NCBI GenBank assembly: GCA_021904315.1
Contig: CM038911.1
Coordinates: 23,905,390 to 23,969,389 of the forward strand
Reading direction: 5' to 3'
Length of the DNA stretch: 64,000 nt
From: Sphagnum magellanicum
Lineage: Eukaryota; Streptophyta; Sphagnopsida; Sphagnales; Sphagnaceae
Part shown: one piece after another, positions 36,552 through 47,836 of the stretch
How the letters are laid out: every line of letters begins with the position of its first letter
How positions within the stretch are numbered: position 1 is the first letter of the stretch
Program-made: the position numbers and the translations under genes
The notes under the pieces: model-generated
What the model was told of the DNA's origin: nothing
Databases searched by the model: none
What the model saw: only the letters and a program-made list of their open reading frames with translations

Positions 36552-38042
36552 TTACTTTGCTGCTACATTTGCCTTGTTATTGACACTCTTTTTGGCAATT
36601 TTGAACCACTCTGTATGATATGAACCTGGCATGTCAATGCGCTCATAGGTGTGAGCTCCAAAGTAATCTCGTTGGGCTTGTACAAGATTGGCAGGAAGCC
36701 GAGCCCGTCTGTATGTGTCAAAATAAGCAAGACTGGCACTCATACCTGGAGTGCTTACTCCAACTTCAATCGCCAAGCTCACAACACGTCTCCATGCCGC
36801 TTGCCTCTCCACCATCTCTTTTGCAAACTCAGGATCAATGAGAAGGCTAGCCAGCTTGGAATTGCGGTCATACGCCTGCTTGATCCTACCCAAAAATTTG
36901 GCCCGTATGATGCATCCTCCTTTCCAAATCCGGGCAAGCTCACCCAAATTCAAGTTCCATCCCTTCTCCAGACTCTTGGCCCGGATGAGATTCATGCCTT
37001 GTGCATAGCTGCAAATCTTGGCAGCATACAAAGCCTTCCGGACATCATCGACCAGGACTTTCTTATCTAAGTTCTTCACTGCCAAGATGTCTCCTACCCC
37101 AGCCTCCTTGAAAATTCTGGCAGCTTCCAAGCGCTCTTCCTTCAAACCAGAAAGGAAGCGGGAGTCCAGCGATGCAGCAATGGTAGGTGCTGCAATAGAG
37201 AGTTCTGCTGCTTGCTGCACAGTCCACTTACCCGTACCTTTCATCCCTGTCTTATCCAGTATCTTGTCAACAAGGAAACCATCACCCTTGTCATCCTTCA
37301 CAGAGAAAATGTCAGCTGTGATCTCCACCAAGAAGCTCTCCAGCTCCCCAGCATTCCACTCAGTGAATGTCTCATGCAATTCCTCATCGGTAAGACCACC
37401 AACAGATTTCAAAACATCATAGGCCTCAGATATGAGCTGCATGTCACCATACTCGATACCATTGTGCACCATCTTGACGAAATTCCCAGACCCTCCTTCA
37501 CCAACATATGTCACGCAGGGACCATCATCCACTTGGGCTGCAACTTTCTGCACAACATCCTCAACATAGTGATAAGCTTCAGGAGTACCTCCAGGCATCA
37601 ACGAAGGTCCGTTGCGAGCTCCTTCCTCTCCTCCTGATACTCCCATTCCCAGATACAGCAATCCTTTCTCCTTCACGGAAGCAGCACGTCGCTCGGTATT
37701 CTCGTACCATTCATTTCCTCCATCGATGATACAATCACCCGGTTCCAAATGTTTGGACAAAGTTTCGATCGTCTGGTCCACAGGAGCACCAGCCTTGACG
37801 AGGATGATCACAGATCTAGGTTTCTGTATCGACTGCACGAATTCCTGTGGATTGTAATATCCCTTAAGAGGCAGATCGCCTTCCTCCTTGGCTCTCTCTA
37901 CGGTCTCATCCACCTTGCTCGCCGTCCGGTTGTACACAGAGATCGGAAAACCCTTCTCCGCAATATTGAGCGCCAGGTTCTGCCCCATGACGGCCAAACC
38001 CGCTAATCCAATTCTTGATATCCCAACAGCAGAATCCGCCAT
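36552..38042 (-). CDS. PGD: 6-phosphogluconate dehydrogenase, decarboxylating, intronless
   Basis: This oxidises and decarboxylates 6-phosphogluconate to ribulose 5-phosphate, making NADPH in the oxidative pentose phosphate pathway. It encodes 496 residues, the normal length for the plant enzyme. The NADP-binding fold opens the chain with GLAGLAVMGQN (about 12-22). The substrate and catalytic block FVKMVHNGIEYGD holds Lys190 and Glu197. The family signature DKTGMKGTGKW lies at about 263-273, and RDYFGAHTYER near the end. I chose the ATG giving MADSAVGISRIG because upstream in-frame codons read through Gly-rich leader sequence and lack an ATG. Lack of introns is usual for plant cytosolic 6PGDH genes. 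There is no transit peptide, and the C-terminus (NVAAK) is not a peroxisomal signal, so a cytosolic form is likely. The reading frame is undamaged. Confidence 0.97.
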   Translation of the reverse strand: MADSAVGISRIGLAGLAVMGQNLALNIAEKGFPISVYNRTASKVDETVERAKEEGDLPLKGYYNPQEFVQSIQKPRSVIILVKAGAPVDQTIETLSKHLEPGDCIIDGGNEWYENTERRAASVKEKGLLYLGMGVSGGEEGARNGPSLMPGGTPEAYHYVEDVVQKVAAQVDDGPCVTYVGEGGSGNFVKMVHNGIEYGDMQLISEAYDVLKSVGGLTDEELHETFTEWNAGELESFLVEITADIFSVKDDKGDGFLVDKILDKTGMKGTGKWTVQQAAELSIAAPTIAASLDSRFLSGLKEERLEAARIFKEAGVGDILAVKNLDKKVLVDDVRKALYAAKICSYAQGMNLIRAKSLEKGWNLNLGELARIWKGGCIIRAKFLGRIKQAYDRNSKLASLLIDPEFAKEMVERQAAWRRVVSLAIEVGVSTPGMSASLAYFDTYRRARLPANLVQAQRDYFGAHTYERIDMPGSYHTEWFKIAKKSVNNKANVAAK

Positions 38043-38148
38043 CGCTCCGCCACTTCTCTTCCCCTTGTTCAACACCACCCCCCCTCCACCCCCCGCCTGG
38101 AACACCGAACCCTAAAAAAAAGAAACAAACCCCGACCCACAAAAAACC

Positions 38149-38206
<58 letters not shown>

Positions 38207-38462
38207 AATCTGAATTTGTTCCACAAATGGGTTTCAAAAGAAAAACAGGGGTAAAGAGATCACAGAAAAAATCTCACGAGCAGATCCGCAACAGAACCTC
38301 TGGAAAGGAAGAGGAGGAGGGGGCGTGCGTCTGTATATATGTATGTATGTATGGGGAAATGGAGCCGGTGCGATGTCAAAGCAAAAATAGGCTCTTGAAC
38401 AACAAGAACACACAAAGAAGAGGGAGACCCTTTGCGCCCTGTCTCTCTCGTCTCGACTCTCT

Positions 38463-38496
<34 letters not shown>

Positions 38497-38600
38497 AGAC
38501 GGATTAAAGCTGTGAATGGACAACGCTAAGAAGGGACGGATGGCTGGCTTTCAGTGGCAGCGAAGAGAGGGTTTTGCGACGCGGCAACACACTACTATTG
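38043..38600 (-). promoter_or_regulatory. 6PGDH leader and promoter with GA/CT and CA microsatellites
   Basis: On the plus strand (CT)n fills 38152-38185 and runs directly into (CA)n to 38206; a second (CT)n lies at 38466-38494. On the sense strand these are GA-type repeats of the kind common in plant promoters and leaders. A telo-box-like AACCCTAAA lies at 38108-38116. No TATA box could be placed with confidence. Confidence 0.55.
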
Positions 38601-38824
38601 AAGGTACGTACAAACGCCGCATCCCCGCCAAATGAATGACCTGTTTGCTTCGTTCTTCGCTTTTAGGACACCTGCTCCGTGCTTCTGGGTGCCCTTTTTG
38701 CCACCTTCAAAAATCGAAGTGGCACCGTTTAGAGCAAAATTTCACAAATTTATGATTTGCAAACCAAATCTGAGTGAGTGAGTGAGTGAGTGCATCTTAG
38801 TTTTACGTTAATTAAGAAAATTAA

Positions 38825-39183
38825 GAGCATCTCCACCAATGCTCAGTTATGGGCCCTGCAAAAGCATTTCTGACATCCAAGTATCATTTACGAACTATTT
38901 TCCAAACCCACTCATGAGACTGAAAGTGGAACTGCAAGTGCGTAGGTGGGAGTCTACTAATAGCAAACCACTTGGACCAATCAAACCATCTACCCAATCA
39001 GAGAAACAAGGGAGCAGTCGATATATACGATTTTACTCTGTTTTATTAAACTGTTACACTGCTCCTCCAGGGCTCTCAAAGCTGTCCATTTTTTCAGGGT
39101 CCTACTTGCAGTCTTCCACTCATGAACCTCATCCAAGATTTCTCCGGTGTAGGGTCACATACTGAGTGTTGGTGGAGATGGGC
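38825..39183. mobile_element. MITE with PIF/Harbinger (Tourist-like) ends
   Basis: The left end GAGCATCTCCACCAATGCTC and the reverse complement of the right end (GCCCATCTCCACCAACACTC) match at 17 of 20 positions, and the match continues with AGT on both sides. GAGCATCTCCA-type ends are typical of Tourist-like MITEs, which duplicate TWA. TAA precedes the left end and TAT or TAA follows the right. The 359-bp length fits. No transposase is encoded; the ORF inside is incidental. Confidence 0.8.
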
Positions 39184-39189
39184 TATAAC

Positions 39190-42100
39190 TAAAGACCGCC
39201 CTCTCTCATTTCTTTAGTGTATCTATCTACCGAGTAGTGCCTTGCAAAGCCTATAAATTTCATTTGGGCTATTTGAATATGGAAAGTTTTGCTCTTGTGA
39301 GCATTCCATTTTTGTAATGTGTGGTGTTTTCTTTTTTGTGCTACTTGTCAAGTCTCATGGGGGAAAAAAATTCAAAAACAAAAAAAAAAAACAAAACAAA
39401 AAAACTTGAGGTCACTCTTTATGCTCGAATGAAACGCATGAATGAGGGCATTACCCAAATCAAGTAGCATTTGGTTGTTGTGTTACACAAGCACTTATTT
39501 CAATAATGCTCTTTTTGCCCATGTGCTTTACCTTACACTTTTGATGATGATTGCTAGGAAATAATGGGGTTTTCTTTTTCTCTTTTAAATGAAAATGTTA
39601 ATGTTGTTGTGTGTAAGGTGGAGTTAGAGGTTGCAAGTTTTACCTTAATGAAGGCTTGCACAAGGTTTTACCAAGCACAAAGACCACTCTCAAATTTTAT
39701 TTGTTACTATTTTCTTATTATGCCGAATAGGTATTTGATGAGTATGTGTCAAGTAAATTTTTTAAAAGACATGAACATTTTGAAAAATGGAATGCCTGCC
39801 TATGTTTGTAGGTGTTTTGTTTCCTAAAATGATTCATGGGTTTTAACATTCTACAATGAGTTCTTTAAATACATTTAGACTCATTGAAGAAAATCTTTCA
39901 TTACAAGGGAAAGCATGTTTGCTCCCCATGGCCTCCCCTAATTTGAAGGCTCTAGCTTCAAGTGTGGTAGGCAAAGGGCCATACCCATAAGGGATGGCCG
40001 CTAGGAACTACGTTTCTTTAACATAAAGCATGAAAAGTTTTTCAAATTCATATGGTGAAAGGTCTATGTGTGATTAACATAAGACTTTTTCAATTGATGA
40101 GCAATTTTTTTGCCTAGTAGGGAGGTGCATTCGAATATATAATAAAAATCCTTGGAATGTTTGATGCATTGGGGAAGGCTTCTTTCCAAGGTCCTAACTT
40201 TGTTTAAAGGTAGATGAAAAAAACATTAACCTAACTTCTTAAGCCCAAGAACAATATAGTAAACAATGAAACAAAAAAATCTTACAACTTTAAAATTTTA
40301 AAGGATGGTTATTTTTTGCAAATGAAGGAAGGGGCTTCAACAAATGGTGGGGACTAGAAGAGTGAACCCACACTTATTTGCATCAGATGGGCTTGTTTTT
40401 GCAACAAGGACCCTACTTAAAATAGGAGCTTAAGGATGGACCTAAATTGTCATAATAGCCGCCTTCAAGGCTCTTACCCAAAGGCCACATGACCCAACAT
40501 TCATTATCCTATTTTGAGCTCAAGTAAATTAGCACCAACTACAACCTCACCTAAGTTAGTCCATCCACCTACCTACCTACCTTCCTCCTATTTATCTCTA
40601 CTATGCACTTTTATTCTTATCACCTACCTACCTTCCTTCTTCTTACTTCTCAATTATTCTTTCATACATACCTCCCTTCGTTGTCACTAATGTGAACCTG
40701 GTGCATAATGCACTCGTCGAGCTTCCCCCCGCCCATGCTGGCCCCCCCTGCTGGCCCCCCTGCCCTGTGCTTCATCAGGCTCTCCCTTCCCCCACCCCCA
40801 AAACACTCCACAGGGAACGAGAGCCAATGGGATTACGCCAGAGAGGTAATGAAAGCGAAATGACGTCAGAAAAAAAGAAATAAGTAAAAGACAGCAACAG
40901 TGGTCCATCAGCTGTCAGTTGGGTAATAACTATCATAGAGATCGAAATTCCCAAATCAAGAAATTCCTCAACTTACCCGGCCCCCCCCCTTCTACAAAGC
41001 ACATGACAGGGAACGGGCAGTGACTGAAAAAAAATTTCAGGCAATGCTCGGACAAACAGACAAACAGTGTAACTTTAATATATAAAATTGCCATTGTTGT
41101 TATGGAGTCTTCCAACCATCACTAATTAAATAACTTTTGAGTTAATTCCTTTAACCCTACTAACTACTACTACCATTGTCTTGTTGTTGGGCGCATTCCC
41201 CATTGATCTACCCATTTCTCTTGCCATGTGCAATTAGAGAGCTTCTAGGAGCAAGAGGAAAAGCTTCCATAAACAATCTTTTCTTTTCTTTTTCTTTCCT
41301 TTTTTCTTTGTTTCTTGTTGTCATTGAAGTTATCATAGTCTTGTTGTTGGCATGCACAGCGTGAGGAGCTACATTATTTATTGTTGTATTATTGTTGGTA
41401 TGCAAAGCCACAAGGACATGGAACTCAACTTTACCAAGCTCTATAGACTATTTGACAAAATGATAATGACGAAGACTAATAGAAACAAAGTTGCACTCTT
41501 CATCATCATTGCATAAAAGAAGAATAAAATGAAAAAAAAATCTTTTTTTTTCTTTAAAAAAAATTTGTTTATTTCTTTCTTCTTTTTGTTTTTCTTTCTT
41601 CTTTGCTATTGCCACAAACAAATGTCAAGAGGACATAAGCTTGGATGTTCACTATTATTATCAAACACATAATAAAAAAACTCACCCTAGCACAAACAAC
41701 CAAAAAAAAAAACCAAACCAAATACAAAAAAGAATAAACACAAATCAAAGCGTATACAAAACCAAATCAAACCAAAGAAGCAATATATGCATTCGAGGTT
41801 AACATTTTAATAACATTGAAGGCTACAAGATAAACAATCAATATTATTTTGCCTTAATGAATGGATATTTAAGATCTATTTGAAAGGAGAGGATTTTATT
41901 GAGACCCTTACACATAAGGTGTTATCCTCTATTAAGGTAGACATTTTATTTAGGGCAAGTCACCTTCCACAAGATTAGAAAAAATTTATTACTTTTTCAT
42001 AAAACATTTCAAATTTCTTTTGTATTTGAAAATTACAAAATCTAAATGGATTTGACTTAAATTCGAAACAAATAATATGTAAGATGGTTGGTGGTGAATC

Positions 42101-45100
42101 TCTCTTTTGGAAATGAAAATTCAATTATGAATGAAAATATAAGTTACATGGCACTTTTAGTTTTTAAAAATTCCCATTTAAGTTTAGATTTTCCATGGAT
42201 ATGCATAGGTGACACACCCTTAAACTTACCAAATGGCATCAACATTAAGTTACAAATATAAAAACATATTGCAAATTTTAGAAACCTCTAAACTTTAAAA
42301 CATTCTTTAATTCCTTGTGTTTAAACCAAACAATGAATAAGGAAAGTTAATTCCAATTTTTTTCCAAATGACATGTAAAAACATATAGGGTATATTTTAA
42401 TTTTAAAAGTGTAATTTATAATTTACTTAAATTTAATTAAATTTATATCAGGTGTTTATAATTGAAATATAAAAATACATCTAGAATATTATCTAAATAT
42501 TTAATATAATATTATCTTATTATTTCATAGCCTACCAAAAAAATACCCTTTATTTCATGTGTTTCATAAATGTTTTAAAAACTTCCCCTAAAATAATGAA
42601 TCTATTTTGTTAAATGAAAGGTATAGTGCTTTGATTTGAATATATTCAACATCATTTAATTAATCAATGAATTATGATGTCATATAGCTTGGCATCATAG
42701 AAAATTATTCATATCACCATATAAATTGAAATTGAATGGATTCATGAATATTAAATTGTTTCAAAAAATTTCACATGTTAGGTATGATCATGAAAATATG
42801 TCAATATTTAAAGGTTGAAATGATATCTACTATTTAAATAACAAGTTCAATAATGGATGATATGTGTTTTACAATGTTAGCTTTCATGAAAAGTAGGTTG
42901 AGTATTAAACTTACTAATCAGCTAAATCTAGTTGTGTGCATATCTACACAAAATAATTTTAAAAAATGTATTTACAATGAAGCAATTTTGTCATGGAAAG
43001 TTGCCAAGGTTCACCATAACTATTACACTTTGAATGTTAGTTCATATGTTTAAAGTTTCAATTTAGGCTAAGTTGTATGTGTTCAAACTTGTACTTTGTG
43101 TATGTGTGTGTGGGTAAGGTTAATTGATCCTTTTTTACATGGTGATCACAATTTTCAACTTGTGTAAAATGATGGAACTATATTGGATTTAGAAGCTATA
43201 GGAGCTTCAATGTTGGCACAATAACAAAGTATATTCTTGAGGTTCATTATTGTATGATAATGTGTAAGGGGATGGTTGAGTTTGTAAATTGTGGATGAAG
43301 GACATTTTATTGTATAAAGGGCAAAGCCTCTAGGGGTGTGAAGGTTTGATTCCCCTAGAAGTGATTATATGAAATAATTCTCAATGTGGAATGTTGAAAC
43401 TTGAATTTTGACTTACACTTTGTATCTATAACCTTTTTTTATTTTTGTTGGCTACATGTTTAACACTTAAATTATTTTGTTTTATGTTGTCACATAAATT
43501 TACCCTTATGACCTATGGACAACCAAAAAAACAATGAGTTAACCTTCCTTCAACGAGCCATTGATTTTGAGAACACAATCTAAATAATTGCCATTCATAT
43601 TTGATCAACAAAAGATTTCTATTCACAAAACAATCTTGTCCTCAAATGGAAACCCTACTAGAACAACTTGTCTTCTTTTTGAAGAGGCTCCCAACATGTT
43701 GTAACCATTTCTAGCACTTTTCAATTACGAAAAAAATTTCACTAATATGTGGGGAACTTGTTGATGGCATGATATTTTGTTGCATTAAGGTCAAAAAGGT
43801 GTTTTATCACATTGATTTGCCAAAGTGGGAAATAAGAGCATATAAGGATTTTGCATGTAATTTCTAAAGAAGTATAATATTTCTAACATGGATCTCTATG
43901 GATTTGAAGTATCATTTGAATCTTATTTGATAAGTTATTTAGTTACTTCAAGAATTGCTAATGGATTTGAGGTTTCATACCATACCAATGTTTATTAAAT
44001 AAATTTGGGTGAATTATTTATAGATATTTGTGCGTTGTATTGGGCACTAGAATTTGGAAGCCAATTTGAAAGACTTGTGTGCATATTGATCAATTTTCAA
44101 AGTGATGGTGATTCACTTTTTGACAATTTGATGAACAACAAGATGATCAATCATGAGACTATAAAATAACATCATCTCTTGGTTGATGTTCAAACATTTG
44201 GATTCTAAACTACCCTATTCAACCAAGAGAAATTTACAAGTGGTTTACGTAACCAAGGCTTGGAATGCACTTCGCTTGATGATGAAAGGATTTGATCAAT
44301 TGTCATGAATTGTGAATGGGTGTGAAGAAAAAAAAATTTAGGGTTTTTTTTAGGTGATGATAGGGGCATTGAAGCACAATGAAATTTTTAAATCTTGCTT
44401 GATGAGGATGTTGAAAATGACAACAAGGAATGGCAAGGACCAATGGGAGACAATGATGAGATGGGGAGCAACAAGGGATGGCTATGGACATTAAAAAGGA
44501 CTATGTGTAAGGAACATCAAAATGCATGACAAGGGCACTAGGAAGGATGATGAGCACTTGGGATGAGATTAATTTGAACTTCCACCCATGGAAAGAAGAT
44601 AAATTTAGGTTAAAGTCAAAAGGGAAGATAAATGTTTTATTTCTTGCTAGGATGATAAAAGAAAGGGATGTTCAATGTGAAAATGTGAAGGCTAATTCCC
44701 ATGTTAAGTAATATTATATATATTCTCTTTTTGCAAAACAAAATTTTACAAATGTGTTGATTAAAAAGGTTTATTGGGCACACCTTTATGCAAGGACTAG
44801 GATTTCAAACACCTTCACTTTAGAAGGAGTTTAGACTTTACAAATAGAGAAGATGTCTTCAAAGGCACATATAAAAAATACATAGTAATTTTGAACTACA
44901 TCACAAGGTTAGAGTTTTGAACTATCTTAAAAGGTTGGAACTTAAAACTCTAGAAAGAAATAAGATGAAGCAAATGTTATGATATTTCATTTATAGTAAA
45001 GATCCATTCTAATTGATTTGTTACATATTTCATTTTATTTCCTTCTTGTGGTTGCAATTTTAACCTTCTACTAAATAATATAAATAGTTGATATACATGA

Positions 45101-45439
45101 TGTTGTAAGTGATGTAAGTTGAAATGTAATTATTTAGTTACAAACTAAATTAAAAGAATGCAAATATCATGCCATGGGCCTTGTGTGTTTCAAATATTTA
45201 TTTTTATAAAATTTTAATATATTTCTTTTTACTTGGAGATTATTTCATATTTCATGGGATTTGAAATATAGAGAAAACTAATTGTGTTACTTTTTCTCTT
45301 TTTTTTTTCCTTTTTGAAACTTCAGTTCAGAAATTGATGACATTTTTTTCACAAGCATGACAGGTTACCTGTTTCACATTGGCAGCTACGTACTAAATGA
45401 GTTGCCCATGATTCCAACACATTCAACTGGCAATAGGCA
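39190..45439. other. gene-free AT-rich stretch
   Basis: No protein family, RNA gene or element boundary is recognisable over 6 kb. Local features are an A-rich run at 39361-39405, a (CTAC)n run near 40568-40580, C-rich tracts at 40723-40800 and 40980-40990, and a palindromic TGACGTCA at 40861-40868. The short open frames lack recognisable content. Confidence 0.5.
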
Positions 45440-46260
45440 AGGACTCCTAATGTGAAAAGACCCTTAAGTTGATTTCCTGCGTAGCTAAGTTGGTAGGCAG
45501 TAATTGCTCGTGTGAAAATGGTCAAATCTCGTCCACTTGGTCATGGTAGAGTGCAAAATAGATTCTAGTGTGAAACCAGGAGTTTAGCTTGTCCACGGGG
45601 TTGTGGTGGAGTGTGAACTAGACATGTCCTTAAGCCAATGGAGTTGAGGACATATGAAATGGCAGTCAAAAGTTGGTCCAGTGTGAAACCGGGAGATGCA
45701 TAGAAAACAAATCCTTGGCCACCCATAAAAGTTGTCATCTCCCTCCATTTGATATGTGCTCCCAGTGTGAAAAGACCCTTAGTTTGATTTCCTAAAAAGC
45801 AGCTATGTTGGTGTTTACTGGTTGCCCATGCAAAAGTAGCCAGTGGATTTGTCCATTGGATTTTCATGGGCCAGATGTGAAAACAGTCAGAGCTTATCCA
45901 TGAGGGTTGTGGTAGAGTGTAAAACAGACCTGGCCTCAGCCAGCCAATGGAGTTTCAAATGGCCGTCAAAAACCGGGTCCAGTGTGAAACTGCGAAACAA
46001 GCTTGTTGTCCATGTGGGTTACGGTCGAGAGTGAAATAGCTGACATGGCGTTTGGGAATTGTCAAATGGTGGCCAAAAGCTGGTCCAGTTGTGAAACTGC
46101 GAGACAAGCTTGTCATCCATGTGGGTTGTGGTCGAGAGTGAAATAGATGACATGGCCTCATGACTCAACCAATGGAGTTTGGGAATTGTCAAATGGCGGC
46201 CAAAAGCTGGTCCAGTGTGAAACCGGGAGACCCTTAGGAAACGGTCCTTGGCCTAAGACC
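45440..46260. repeat. degenerate tandem array upstream of the TRF-like gene
   Basis: About five diverged units of roughly 105-130 bp share, in order, CTTGTCCATGTGGGTTGTGG, a GAGTGTGAAATAGA-like word, CCAATGGAGTT, a TCAAATGGCGGCCAAAAGC-like block and TGGTCCAGTGTGAAACCGGG. A second unit type (AAAAGACCCTTA.TTTGATTTCCT) occurs at about 45457 and 45771, giving a higher-order pattern. The first contains GTAGCTAAGTTGGTAG (45481-45496), which resembles a tRNA A box. The array stops about 50 bp before the CpG-containing leader of the next gene. Confidence 0.75.
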
Positions 46261-47836
46261 CGTAACAGTTGTCCTCTCTCTGTCTCTCGTTTTGTTCTCT
46301 GCGTTGTGAAGCTTCTTCCTCGCAGCGATGGCGTAGCGTTCGTGTGCGCGCGAAAGCTTTTGTTACGGCGGAAAAGCTCACGTTGTTTGGAATTGGGGGG
46401 CTTTTGGGGGGGGGGGGGTTGGGGGGGATGGTTCGGGACGGAGGATTTTGTGACAAAAATTCGGGTTTTCGTGCGGTGTATAAGAAGAGAGGGTGCATTT
46501 TCTTGGCTCATTTTGTGCTCCTCTGAATTCCGAGAACTGAAGAAGAGAGATCGAGCTCTTGCTGTTTGTGTCTCTTGCCTGCTTTTTGAGTTTTCTATTT
46601 TATTTTAATTATTTTGGTCTTGCAGTTTTGGTTTTTTTTAAAATGAGAAGTCTGCCTGCAACAAGAAGATGCAGAGGTGCGTGTTTTTCAACATCTGTGG
46701 CTCCTTCCTGTCAGAATAACATCTCGAAGAGTGTGATTTCTTATTACATTTGTGCTTCAACAGGCAGCTTGGTCTGTTATTCCGTAGTTTTGATGTCGAC
46801 CCAAGTCTTGTGTTAGGCACAGATTTTATAAGAACCAGAGACAAAGAAAGAGGTGAATGGAAATCCCAAATCTGGGAGATTACAAAGGGAATTTGCATGT
46901 CTTTATGAGTCCAATAATATGGTGCATTTCTGTGATACCCATCTAGTTTTTTTCTGGACATTGAAGTTTGTCTCTACAGTGAAATTCTGCATGGCATGGC
47001 TGCTAAAAGAAGTCTGGTTCCAGAATTGAATTCTGGAGTAACCAAACCCTAGGGTGGACAAAACCTTTCTGTATCTACCTTCAAGAGAAGATGTCCAGAA
47101 TGAAGCTCCAGAATTTCATCATACTTACATTTTAAAATTCTTTTGTCCCAGGCATGATCATGTTCTGATGATGTCTGCTCAAATGCTGCTTACAAGGGAT
47201 TCACACTTTTTTTTTCCCCTTTCTTTATGGTAGTAACATTAGCCCTTTTCTTTTCTTCCAAGTCTTACAATGTGGCTGTGTTCATTGTTGGGAAGAATCA
47301 AACCTTTTGAATAGTTGACATGGGGAAGAAGATGAGCTTTTCTTTTAATCTGGGAAAGATTGGTGTGCACTTTCAAGGGTTTTTTTGTGTTGGTCCTCTA
47401 AGCCTAATGCAGTCTAAAGCTAGGCCTATTGATAGATCAATTCCCAGCTGATTGACCTGAATGATCTGCTGCTGCTGCCAGCCTCTACTTGGTTCCTGAA
47501 TATAATTTGTTGCAAAAGAATATATCCATAATTTGGGTTTTTGTTCATCTTGTTGCACAAGGCAATTGGCCATGTATGTGTACTTGCCATAAAAGTCTAT
47601 TGAGTGAACTTTAAGCAACCTGGAAAGGGGTGATCTGTGATTGAATTTTTTTTGCTTTACTTCCTTCCAGAGGAGGAGATTATTTGAACTTGAGCATAGG
47701 AAAATTTATTCTTCTCTCCATCACAGCAACTGTGCTTTTGATCTCGCTCAACTGTGTGTGTGACATCAAGCTGTGCTTGTCTCTGTTTACTGTCAGGATT
47801 CTGTCTATGTGAGGTCATTGATTGTCCCCGACAGCA
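46261..47836 (+). promoter_or_regulatory. promoter and 5' leader of the TRF-like Myb gene, with G-tracts
   Basis: Base composition turns sharply richer in G+C and CpG at 46300-46380. G-tracts of 6, 13 and 7 (46395-46400, 46406-46418, 46421-46427) could form a quadruplex. A telo-box-like AAACCCTAG lies at about 47044. At least one leader intron is likely, since the coding start at 47837 is more than 1.3 kb away, but I cannot define its ends. Confidence 0.45.

Noticed and set aside
36620-38115. Several plus-strand open frames over the 6PGDH gene
   Set aside because: They are antisense shadows of the strongly conserved minus-strand coding sequence.
38839-39165. 108-codon frame inside the MITE
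   Set aside because: It lies wholly within a non-autonomous MITE and does not resemble a transposase.
40687-40908. G+C-rich open frames on both strands
   Set aside because: A low-complexity C-tract region, with no continuing exon or domain.
43330-43372. tRNA-like GGTTTGATTCCCC near 43347
   Set aside because: Only a T-arm-like foldback (CTAGGGG / CCCCTAG); no D arm or acceptor stem was found.
45470-45540. A tRNA gene
   Set aside because: A- and B-box-like words are present, but no cloverleaf acceptor or anticodon stems can be formed.
46147-46608. 153-codon plus-strand frame and antisense partners in the TRF-like gene leader
   Set aside because: They cover the repeat array and G-tracts, have biased composition and no family resemblance.
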